The notes under the pieces were generated by a model, which was not told the DNA's origin, did not search any database, and was given only the letters and a program-made list of their open reading frames with translations. Positions 49,918 to 62,600 of a DNA stretch of 64,000 nucleotides are shown here, one piece after another. Within the stretch, counting starts at the first letter, position 1, and each line of letters opens with the position of its first letter. Source of the DNA: Megalobrama amblycephala (Eukaryota > Chordata > Actinopteri > Cypriniformes > Xenocyprididae). A program made the translations under genes and the position numbers. The DNA is taken from contig NC_063065.1 of the NCBI RefSeq assembly GCF_018812025.1, positions 32,815,121 through 32,879,120 on the forward strand, written 5' to 3'.

Positions 49918-50700
49918 AAAGGGATCAGTTGAGAATCTAAAAGCTAAGCCAACACAGATTTCTGCATTCGTTGGATGACGATTCCTAAAGTGAAGAAATA
50001 TTGATCGATTCTTAATGAGCCATTTATTGATTAAAAATGTACATTTGCTTGGATATGCAATGGCTATCATAAGTTGTTAGTTTAGGTTATTCCAACACAG
50101 TGAACACAGGCCCATGCCTCGTGTGAAAATTAAGACCAAATCAATTTTCTACTAGACTTTTTCGGTGATTTTAAAACCGAACGAATACACATTCGTTTAA
50201 GTAAAGCGCATTTTGTAGGCTAGTTCTTTTTTCTTTACAGAGGAAATATTGCATTCTTTCTGACAGAACATATTCTACGGCCCCGTCGCCCATATTATTT
50301 AAATTTGACTGGGCTTTTGCTATTGAAATCTTAACTCACCATGAAGATTCACCGTCGTGAAAAAAAAAAATGTCTCTTTGTATAAAAGCCTCTTTGAAGT
50401 CTGTGTGAAAATATGCAACTCTTTCATCAATTGCTGCCCATGTAATTGGAGTGTAAAGCTAGGGTATATTTGTGTGCATAAGCAATACAAAAGGAAATAA
50501 TAAAAAAAAAAAAAAGTTATCGCAATGGGGTTTGCTGAGAGAATTAAATTTATTTTAAGTTGGCTGGTATCCACTATGTCATTTTAGGATCATGTATATT
50601 TTGATCATTTAGGGGTTTGTATTAGATAATGACTAAACAATATAATCTATAACATACGTATTTTTTCCTACTAAAGCGAAGGTCTTTTAGCTTTGCATCA
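49913..50700. other. AT-rich intergenic DNA beyond zic4
   Basis: No gene. A minus-strand AATAAA at 50549-50554 could be a second, more distal poly-A signal for zic4. Confidence 0.4.
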
Positions 50701-51418
50701 TACACAATTTATTCAAAATACTGACAACTTACAAGGCATTTCGGTACACATTTTAAGGTCTCTTCTGATAATTCGTATTTTTCATAAAAATGGATTGCTG
50801 ACAAGTTTTACAAAATCACAAAATAACCACATTGATAAATGACTAATCATAAATGAAACGTCATATCAAATACATTAACACTGTTTCCATCAAATTGGCT
50901 TGGCTGGAGAAAGCACAAAAAGAGGAAAGAGTCTACGTCTTTATGAAATTCAAATAATCCGAAATATTACTTTTTGTACAAAGTAGAGTAGCAAACATTT
51001 AAAAATTGCTGAAAGACAAAAACCTTACAAAATTACTGTTCACACATGGACATTAAAACGTCGTAATTTACAACTGTACAGGTTTAATAATTAAGCACTT
51101 TGGTTCAATAATACAAAAAGAAATTCTTTACCGATTCAAAAATAAATTAAGATATTGAAATCAAAGCGGTCTATTTACAAAATGATACAGTGACATGCCT
51201 ACACTATTGAGAAACATAGACACTCGGGACATGTTTTATATCGATTGGTGGTTAGGCAGTGACATTAGCTGTCAAAGGGCCAGTGCATCCTTCAGTAAGG
51301 CAGTAACAGTGGACAAGCCTACTCTGAACTGACTCACACAGGCGTCAGTCCAAAATGGACTGTCCAAGTAAGAAAAGATGTCATTTCAGTCACTTCGCCA
51401 AATGAATATTACATTTTG
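50700..51418 (-). other. zic4: zic4 3' untranslated region (inferred)
   Basis: This follows the zic4 stop codon on the minus strand. A canonical AATAAA on the minus strand at 50708-50713 would end the message about 0.7 kb after the stop; a weaker ATTAAA lies at 51083-51088. A Pumilio-type TGTAAATA is present on the minus strand at 51172-51179. The exact end is not visible without transcript data. Confidence 0.45.
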
Positions 51419-51858
51419 TTAGAAGGCGTCCCTCCGTTCAGGATTGCCGTACGTTGGCCCCTCCGTATGGCCCGGTGTGGAGGAACCGCTGGGTGGGGTT
51501 TGAGGGCCACTGGCACCGGAGCTGTGACACACGTACCATTCGCTTAAATTGGCCGGCTGGGACGATGATGAGAGTGGCTCGGAGATCGCAGAGGGAGCTG
51601 GCTCCCGTCCCAAGTCCGATGAAGGAGAAACAAGAGATGGAGTCGATGATTCGTAACCCGAACTCGGAGGTGGAGACTTGCAGTGCACCTTCATGTGTTT
51701 TCTCAAAGAGCTGGGATGCGTGTACGATTTGTCACAACCTCTGACTTTGCAGTTGTACGGCTTATCGCTAGTGTGTACGTGGGAATGCTTTTTCCGGTCA
51801 CTGCTGTTGGCGAACCGTCTGTCACAGCCGTCAAACTCGCATTTGAAAGGCTTTTCAC
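51419..51858 (-). CDS. zic4: zic4 coding exon 2 (terminal)
   Basis: The acceptor is TTGTTTTAG before GTGAAAAGCC, restoring Gly-Glu-Lys-Pro in frame. It encodes ZF4, ZF5 and the Ser/Pro-rich tail in one exon, with no intron after RKHMK, unlike zic1. The tail contains SEWYV, the motif at which Zic1 ends, then 36 more residues ending ERRDAF and a TAA stop. The ORF upstream of the acceptor is intronic. Confidence 0.93.
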
Positions 51859-53032
51859 CTAAAACAACAAAACAGTTGTGACAATGGTCATTACAGGTAA
51901 CAAGTGTACACATTATCATTATAACGAGAGCGTTAACCAAATATACTTTGCATTAGTCAAACGCATGTCAGTCTGTACAGGGTAAATCAGGTCACATGAG
52001 CCCCATGATATCGTGATTATCTTTTTACTGCTCTCATGGCAAGCCCCTTGTGACTGAGACTCTCAGACAGCAATGATTTCTTTTCACAATTACAGATTAT
52101 TGGGCATCCCTTTTTTTAAAGCACGCACGCCTTCTCATAGTAGTTTCATTTACCTTTGGAATGTAGAGCATGACGATCTCATAAAATACATCTGATCCAC
52201 CATCTAAACTGCTATTAGGCCTGTCCCACTGTAACCATAATAGCTGTTGGAGAAGGCGGCCAGGCAATAGAAATGTTTGAATTAATTACATTTAATCACA
52301 TCACGCTTATTTCCGAAGGACATAAGCTCCAGGAGTTTATAACACTACGTAATTGCTGCTGTCTAATTACAGATGCTTGCTGAATATCAATTTGACCTTC
52401 AGCTGTTGGGCCGAGAAAGCCAATCAAGAATATTAGTGTACTACAAGAAAGCAGCAAAGAAGAGACCCTTGGGAAACCATATCCATAACCAAAGATTCAA
52501 ATACCGCCCAAGCAAGAAAATAACGTAGCAGCCCCCGGGAATGTCGCACAGACGTAATAAACAACGTTGGTTAAACATCAAAACTGAAGGATTGTTATCT
52601 TAGATGTTTTCCAGGTAAACGTTAACACGTGGGCAGCAATCCTTTTGAAAACCTTATTATGCCAAAGCAATTTGCAATGGAAAAAGAAAAAAAAAAAAAA
52701 AAAAAAAAAAAAATAGTAAAACTCACTGCCGAGCGACCTTATTTACTAAATCTGAAGTGCAAATATATTCCTCCAGTTGCAGATCCCACAAAGCATTAAA
52801 ATTAATAAAAAATAACTATACAAACATATCAAGTTTATCCTGTTAAGTCACGGCTGATTGACTTTTTCAGAACTTTGATACCGACTTGTTGCATGCGGTC
52901 AATCTGCAATTTGTCAACACTGAATGCGTACTTTCTTATATCGTCACAGTTCAGAAATAAATGCAACTAATTACAACATCTTGTCTCTTGTGCAATTAAT
53001 GACAGTCGTTTTGGACAGTTTCTTTCTAAAGG

Positions 53033-53079
<47 letters not shown>

Positions 53080-55033
53080 CACACACACACAAGCTGCAGT
53101 GTAAGCAAAACAAGACACTAGCTCTCAAAAATGCAACCACAAGTATTTGAACAAGTATTTCTTTAAAAAAAAAAGTTATTTTATGAAAAAATAAAAAAAC
53201 GAGTGTTAGTAGTTTCCATACTAATGTAGTGAAAAGTAGCGTATAACTGTTTGCAAAGTGGATATAAACACTTGTGTAGAATTAGCAATAATTGTAATAA
53301 AAACAGCCGATAAGCGATTTACTGTGGAGGGAAAAAAAGGCTTTTCGTCTCTATTTTTTTTTTTTTTTTCAGCCGACTAAACTAGACGCAGTAGGCCCAA
53401 CACATATAAATGTTTTGAAACATCATGAAGCAGTTATGAAGTAAGGAATGCGTTATTTTTACAAAACACAATATTAAAATAGCAAGTGAATCAAAACCGT
53501 AACACTCCACAGTGCTCCACCTTTATGGTTTCTTTTAAAAACGACGTATTGCTAAACCATGCTAGCATATTCTGTTAGTGTAAACTAAATAGTTGTATTC
53601 ATTAAATTCCTTAAATAACAGCGAGATAAAGAAAAAGATGCCAGTGTTCTGCGAAAACTCTTTGCATCATAGATGTTATATAAAATATCTTAAATATCAC
53701 CCTGAAGCGGAATTTTAGACAAACTCTGCATCTGTTTAGCTTGCAAGCTAGCTCACGTCATTAATAAACTAGTGGCCGTGCATCGGTTTGTTTACACTGC
53801 AGCACTGCAGAGTTACGAGGCGCTAGTATTTAACTAAATTGTCCTAAGGGACGGCAAATTAAGTCACTGACCTGTGTGTGTCCTCTTGTGGATTTTCAAG
53901 TTTTCCGATCGGGCAAATACTTTTCCACAGCCGGGAAACGGACAGGGAAACGGTTTCTCTCCGGTGTGCACTCTGATGTGATTCACAAGTTTGTACTTCG
54001 CTTTGAACGGCTTCCCCTCTCGTGGACATTCCTCCCAAAAACAGATATGGTTCGCTTGCTCCGGTCCTCCAACGTGCTCCACGGTCACATGTGTCACTAG
54101 TTCGTGCATGGTGCTGTACGTTTTGGAGCAAAGTTTCTTGGCGGAGTGCTCTGGCTCCAGCCACTTGCAGATGAGCTCTTGTTTGATCGGTTGCCTCATG
54201 TAACGGAAAAAAGCGCCAGCTCCGTGGTGGTGGTGGTGGTGGTGTGCGCTGAGATTCATGTTCAGATTGAGCCCGCCGTATCCGTGCAGCGGAGAAGCAG
54301 CAAACGGGTCTGCCCTGGAGCTCGCTACTTGACTCAAATGATCAGACCGAACGTACATTTCGGCAGGTATTCCTAACCTTATTTGTCCGTTCAAGGCTTG
54401 GCCACCTGGTGCTCCGGTAGATGGCTGCTCGTGATGAAGTCCAGGGAAGAGAGAATGGTTCCCAGGGTCGGGGTGATGACCATAGTGTCCCGGATAGCTA
54501 CCTGTTGTTGAGACAAACATTCCGTGGTGAGAGGCTGAACCAGAAGTCTGGTCGGTCAGCACGGGCATGGCTTGAGCTGTCAAATCTCGGCGAATGAGGA
54601 AATCCCTACCTGCGGATAGCGCCTGGGCCGTGTGAGACATAGAGTACGGGACCGTTGCCGCCTGCACCGGGCCAAAAGCTCCCGTTTGACTGGAGACCAC
54701 TTCACTGTGGCCTGCAATATGATGATTGTGGTGGTGATGGTGGTGGGGATAATGATGGGTTGGGCTGATTTTGAGGGCCGCGGAGTGCCCCATGTGTTCT
54801 GGCCCGAATGGACTCGGCCCCAGGCGGGGTTCCGCAGTCATCTCCCCAGGGTGCGAGTGAGCCATTGAGTGTGGATGGCTGCTGAACCCCGGGAAGCCTG
54901 TCACGCTCTGAGGGGTATGGTGGTGATGATGGTGATGGTGGTGAGCCCCTGCCAAGTCAACTAATCTCAGCGTCGTGTTCCGTTTGGAAAACGCGGGGTC
55001 CATCACAGGGCTTCCCAAAGCATCCACGCTCAT
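51419..55033 (-). CDS. zic4: Zic family zinc-finger transcription factor Zic4 (two coding exons)
   Basis: Coding sequence joins 53872-55033 and 51419-51858 on the minus strand, giving 533 residues. It encodes a nuclear C2H2 transcription factor of the Gli/Zic superfamily. The start [19 protein letters not shown] fits the Zic4 N-terminus; histidine runs lie at about 31-39, 97-102 and 264-270. A partial ZOC-like segment ([10 protein letters not shown]) is at 141-150, and the conserved [16 protein letters not shown] precedes the fingers at 271-286. Five fingers follow: ZF1 C289/C302/H315/H320, ZF2 C331-W333-C336/H352/H356, ZF3 C364/C369/H382/H386, ZF4 C394/C399/H412/H416, ZF5 C424/C429/H442/H446. 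The W in ZF1 (CKW) and ZF2 (CFW) form the tandem CWCH2 signature. ZF5 spacing CX4C and the KVRGCDK string separate it from Zic1-3. It is head to head with zic1; paralogy to other Zic genes was excluded by ZF5 and the partner gene. Confidence 0.95.
51859..53871 (-). other. zic4: zic4 intron 1
   Basis: About 2.0 kb. It holds a poly-A tract (52687-52713) and a (CA)n tract (53034-53091). Mixed-composition, possibly constrained DNA occurs at 52180-52480. No other gene. Confidence 0.85.
53872..55033 (-). CDS. zic4: zic4 coding exon 1
   Basis: It runs from ATG at 55033 to the donor GTCAGT after the first base of Gly388 (phase 1). It encodes the His-rich N-terminal domain and ZF1-ZF3. The donor lies in the ZF3-ZF4 linker (HTG|EKPF), the intron position shared by vertebrate Zic genes. 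The reading frame stays open only 2 codons beyond the splice site. Confidence 0.94.
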
Positions 55034-55400
55034 TACTCCTAATTTTAGAATAACTTGACAGCAGGCAAAATAATAATAATGATGATGACAAATATATTTT
55101 AATCGCTTTGAAGAATACAGAAGAAAAAAAAAATTAAACTTCCCCTAAAGTTTAGTTGCTATCTCGGTGCCTACGTGGAATCCCATTCGGTTGAGAGGCA
55201 GCAGCAGGACGCTTTGATATACTGAATAGAGATTCATGGTAGGCGCTGCAGCCCGTGGAGCCAAACAATCACCGAGCGCTCTAATTGGTCAGAGCTCCGT
55301 GATTGACGTCACTCGTGACAGTTTCCAATGCGAAGAAAAATGTTTTAGTGACAGCAAACAGCGAGCGCGCATGCGCCGAGCCTCAGGCAGCGGGTGAAAA
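55034..55400 (-). promoter_or_regulatory. zic4: zic4 5'UTR and proximal promoter (inferred)
   Basis: A CCAAT box on the minus strand (ATTGG at 55284-55288), a full cAMP-response palindrome TGACGTCA at 55304-55311 and an NRF1 palindrome GCGCATGCGC at 55367-55376 cluster 250-340 bp upstream of the zic4 ATG. There is no clear TATA box at a fixed distance. CpG dinucleotides are more frequent here than in the flanks, as in CpG-island promoters of developmental genes. The start site is not resolved. Confidence 0.5.
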
Positions 55401-56376
55401 AAATGCTTTTGTTATGCAAAGGTTATTGTACTTTTAACTGCAATCCCGAAGTTGCAACGAAGCAATGTAACCGTTCTTTATATTACAGCTGGGGAAAATG
55501 TGCGAGTTCGCTCTAAAACGGTGCGTTTGAGCAACTCGCCGCAATAAGTGAACTAGAAAGAGTGGACCTGCATGCAATACAAATGCGACATAAATGTTCT
55601 GTCTGGTAGTCCGTTATAGAAAACATCTGAAGCTTGATAATAAACGTCGAAAATGGCGGTTAGCAGCCTAAAAAGTTAAAGTTTGCAGTAGCATGCTGCT
55701 TGCTCGGACTCCGATTTTTTTTTTTCCGTATAATTAACCATTTTGTTGAGAAAAAAAAAAAGTTTTCACACCCCCTCTTTTTCCTCTAACAGTGCTTCTG
55801 CGTCGTCATGGGATCGGTGTCTTGTGAAGAGCGCGAAGGTCGCCTATTGTCCAGAGGGAAAAAAGTAACGCAAAAGACCTGTTGTTATGATCGGGGGTAA
55901 TTTTCGGCCTCAGTTGTTCAGCGGCGGCGGATCAGGCACACAGGAGGTGGTGCTTTATCAAAAGTGTACAGGGCAGCAAAGCAAAGAAGTCTTGGCAAAA
56001 TAGCTCGAGAAGCTGTTAAATAAAAATCTTAATACCTAAGACCTAATCCAGTCTTTCCGAAACGTAAAATTTATCCCTGTTATTTAATAAACAGACTGTT
56101 GACAGTGCACCTGTTATGAATAAAGTACAACCATGAATCGACAACCGGCTGTTGCGTTGTATCTTGTATAAATGGACAGTATCCACCACATGAAAACAAG
56201 CTCAAGAGTTTTAATGACATTCTTTGAACTTTGCCCAAGGGAAGGCATTTTAGGCAAATGCTGATATTTCAAGTTATAAACTGACTTTAGATATATGGTC
56301 GGTGAATGTATATCTAAGTGGTGTTTTAAATGTCACAAGGTGTAACATATGAAAAGTTAAATGTTTAATGCTCTAC

Positions 56377-56412
<36 letters not shown>

Positions 56413-57709
56413 CATATGTAATGTAAATATACACACAAAAATTAAGTGTGCATTTTAATACAGTAATGTCTTTCGTAGAATGTTTTAAAAAATACTTTGC
56501 TTCCATGTTGCCGCGAGGAGAAAAAAAAAAAAAAAAAAAAAAATGTTATATGAAGAGGAAAAAAAATATTTAGAAACCAACAAACCAAAAATAGCATACA
56601 TTATAATAAAAACACCTTCACCTTGTAAATAAAATTTTAATGTTATTGTTTGTTACTATGTCATTTTATCTAATTTTCCAACATGCAATGAAATAAGCCA
56701 TAAATAGTGCAGTTTAAATCATCATGGCGCAGTGAAAGAAGTTTTGGTCAATGGAATGTTTCCTCCTTGCACAATAAAAATGCAAATACATAATTCCAAA
56801 ACAGAATGATTACCTTGATCGCTGCTTTGAAGCTTTATCTTAATCAAACCGGCCAGACACAGATAGGAGGTGTTGGGTGAACTGACCTAAAAAGGTCAGA
56901 CAGTTACTATTAGATATGTCAAATATCATATGTTCAAGCTCCACTGGAATTAGGCGGATTGTACGTGAGAGTACAGAAGCAGCGTTTAGATTGTGCTCGT
57001 GTGTCTCGATGAAAAATGGAAAAAAAAGTTGACACCCCCACCCCTAGCCCACATAACTTCATTCAAAGGTAGTGTATGTTTATGTTGACGAATATCAGTG
57101 CAAAAAGTAGAAATAGCCGTAACACAATACAAAGTTTTTTTCTGATTTTTTAAAAGCGCATTTCACGGAACCCTTACTTTATCTGAAGGCCATTGTGATC
57201 TTTTATGTTCACGTATTATGAACACACGTGAATGCAAAACTAAGTCTAAAATCCACAAATGTAATCTTTGAAAATAACAAAAGCGTGACCTTAGACATTT
57301 CTTCAACTTTAGGTGGCTTCATTTTAATCAAGGTCAAGATGCATTCAATTACTGATGCAAATAAATCGGTATTCCCTTGAGAAAGGTCATGAATTGATCT
57401 GTCAGGCCTCTGGTGACAAAACCACACAACCCGTGTCATAAATAAGTAAACATTGTATGAACTATGACGAATAGTGAATATGTTAGTCAAATGGCTGGGG
57501 CTGAGGGTCGAATGGCTCGCAGTTGCATTCTTCAGGAATTTCTTTAGCACGTAACTTAAAGTTTATTTTTGAGCTTCTTTTCGTGTGGTAAAGGGGGAAA
57601 AATATGCAAAGACACAAAACGCTTCTGATTTGACAATGGAAAAGAACACTCAAGAATGAGTCATATTTTGGACAAAATCATTGACGCTGACAAAATCATA
57701 TTGCAGGCC

Positions 57710-57740
<31 letters not shown>

Positions 57741-59080
57741 GTTCTAAGAAAAACAAAAAACAACAACAACAACAAAAAAAAAAACAATTCAAGCACATAG
57801 ACTTAAAATAAAGTTGCAATGTTTTTGACACTCTTATGGCACATTTTCGCTACTTTTAGTGGATAAACAAAAATGGCACCAAACAAGGTGTGCTTGTCCT
57901 TATGATATTCTTTCACTTTTAATTTAGAAAACAAAAATAATAATAATAATACAGTACACTTAAACGATTCCAGTCTTTTAAAAACTAATTTAACTGTTGC
58001 AAGCATTGCTTGCACATGGGGAAAAAAACACGTTATTAAAACACGTCGGTAAATATTTCCAAATGATTCCAACCTTCAAAACTTATTTCGTCTCCACGCT
58101 ACGAGTCTTACCGTTTTTCACCTGTTGAAGACACCGTCCAGATTTCTTTTATAAAGATAACGTCCGTTAGACAAAACATTCAACTCAACAGCTTCGCCTG
58201 GCCCTCTCTCTCTCTTTTTCTCTCTCTCTCTGGAAGGAGTTTGAGAGTGTATGGAGCTGAAGGCTGCAGTCTGGATGATATTTTAATGGTTCGTCTGTTC
58301 ATGCGGCTTTGAACTCCAGCCGCCGGAGTTTCCTGCAGAGAGAAATCCCACTTCACAACTTCCACAACCCACAAGTTTTACACACACACAAGGGCGATAC
58401 ATTACGGCCTTAATCTTTCAAAAACACAGGTTAAAAATATGAATAACAGAAAGAGACACCTCGTTCGCAGGTTTGAAACTATTATTTGAAGTTTGAAGGA
58501 AGGCCTACTGAGTTTAGACACAGAGCATGGGCGTTTAAAAGAAGAAGAAGAAAAGCTAATCGGATGCTTACGTTCTCGTAATGTGAATATCAAAATAATA
58601 ATTAGTTTCCAACAACAGTATCAAACAAGTCTGTGACTTTCACTGCGCATTGAAAAACCAGTGAAGGAACAGTTTCCCAGAAATCACGTCCTTAAAATGA
58701 TGCATGTAAAAAAATAAAATAAAATAACTACAAAATGATGCAGGCCTATTAGTGCATCTTTATAGATAATATTTTGTACTGTTGACAAATTTGTGCATTG
58801 TTTTCTTGCAAACGTGAGGCATAAATATACAAATGTAATTTTAACTTCACATTTATGGAAAGACCATGTGAAACATGCAGCGTTTGGTTTTTCACGTAAT
58901 ACGCGCATGAGTTTCTTGTCATGTAAGAATATCACATTTCAGCGACTGTTTACTAGATGCGCGCCAGGTTCTTCTCAAAGCATCAGGCTGCCACATAAGT
59001 AGGCCAAACGTGGAAGTACTCCGTCTAGGACAAAAGCTATTATTCGGCCATGCATTCACTAAACTCTGTTTTCTGAATTT
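55401..59080. promoter_or_regulatory. zic4-zic1 intergenic region, shared regulatory DNA
   Basis: This lies between divergent zic4 and zic1. Mixed-composition candidate elements are at 55780-55960, 56800-57020 (contains 'cttaatcaaaccgg' and 'acctaaaaaggtcag') and 57170-57520. A (TG)n(TA)n tract lies at 56377-56416 and poly-A tracts at 56520-56543 and 57710-57738. ORFs are short and unsupported. Shared control of both genes is established for this gene pair in vertebrates; the specific elements here are guesses. Confidence 0.4.
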
Positions 59081-59582
59081 TAACATCCAGAGCAAAATCA
59101 CAGTCAGCAACCTCCAGACAATCCCATAGATTGATGATGCAAACCGACCAATCGCACTGATGCTGAGGCATGGCGGGCTGTTATTTGGTGAGTGAATGTT
59201 AGTAGGGGGAGAGCGCCCTCTCCAATGATGGTCCAAGCACGGGGTCACGTGCTGCCCCCCTCCTTCCCCATTCATCAGGGGTGGACTGTGTTGTCTTTTC
59301 AATTCATTTATCTGCAGGAATGATTGCGACTATCAGTCTGAAGCTCACCGCCTGACTGAGGAGGTGAAAGTTGCGCCACAGGAAGATAAACCGCAAAAGA
59401 CAATATTGCACATGATTTGCGTGTGCATCGGATGAGCAGGAGAGGGAAATTCCTCTCTACCAAAAGTAAATAGGAATAGGGGATCGGAGTTTGCCTTGCA
59501 CAGACTTAAGTCAGAGAAAAAGCAAGCAGAGACAGTTGCTAGAGATTCTTCCTCTCTCAGTCTCCACCGCTGCAGACTGAAG
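59081..59582 (+). promoter_or_regulatory. zic1: zic1 proximal promoter and 5'UTR (inferred)
   Basis: CCAAT boxes at 59148-59152 and 59222-59226 and an E-box CACGTG at 59246-59251 lie 330-440 bp before the zic1 ATG. Downstream sequence (about 59300-59582) is typical 5'UTR. The zic1 frame is open upstream to 59496, but no ATG occurs there before 59583. Start site not resolved. Confidence 0.45.
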
Positions 59583-61713
<2,131 letters not shown>

Positions 61714-62600
61714 ATATTTTCAAAAAGACTGCAGAATTAAGACTGCTTTGGAAATCAAGACTCAAAAGTCAGCCTATTCTCGCGTGGACCTACATACACA
61801 CACAATGTGAAGAATCTGAAAGGTTTTCTGCTGTCTAGAGAGAGCAGTGCATGGACGGGGTGTGCAACGCTCTTGACAGCCTTTTCCCGATTTTTGTCCT
61901 CCATTTTCTTCCTTTTTTCATATATTTTTTTTTTCTCGGAAGACTGCACAGAGAACTTCAATTGCATGCTACCAGCAGGTCACAGCCTGTTTTGTTTTGT
62001 ACATAAAGATTCACCTAGTTTAAAATGTAATATTTTATTTTGTAAATAGTCATAATACAGTTTAAGGGAATTTGTGAAAAAATGTGGTCCCTAGATATAT
62101 GGAAAATGAGATGGTTTTACGAATATTGCGATGAATAGTCTTGACTGAAAAGAATGTTATAGTTTATGTGTACCAAATGTGAATTACCCAGTATTACCAC
62201 AGTCTACACGTTTACCTAACCGATTAGTATTAATGTGCTTTTGTATCCAGTGCAACATTTCGTCTCCAGTCCAGTCTGAGTAGCACACAGTTGTTGTTAT
62301 TTAATGTCATGTCGATAAACCGTGTAGTGAAAGCCTGAAGCTCCGTGTCAATCTTGTTTATGTAAGTGATAAAATATAAAACTATCTGTCTATTGCATTG
62401 GCAATTGCAAGAAATTATTACTTGTATATAACTCAATTTTCCATATTTATCCGCATGTAAAGGACCGGTAACACATGTTAGAGATAATCGGTATTTATGG
62501 AAAATGCGTTCGTAGGGTATGTAAAATTTAGTTTACAAAATAATGTTTGGTTACTTTTCGTACAATATTAAAGAATTAAACGTACAACAACAAAAAAAGA
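61714..62600 (+). other. zic1: zic1 3' untranslated region (inferred)
   Basis: AT-rich sequence after the stop. Tandem ATTAAA signals at 62567-62572 and 62575-62580 could mark the end. Three Pumilio-type UGUANAUA sites lie at 61998-62005 (TGTACATA), 62041-62048 (TGTAAATA) and 62423-62430 (TGTATATA). The 3' end is not certain. Confidence 0.5.

Noticed and set aside
59496..59582. Upstream extension of the zic1 reading frame
   Set aside because: The frame is open but begins at TTG, not ATG; the first ATG gives the conserved [10 protein letters not shown] start.
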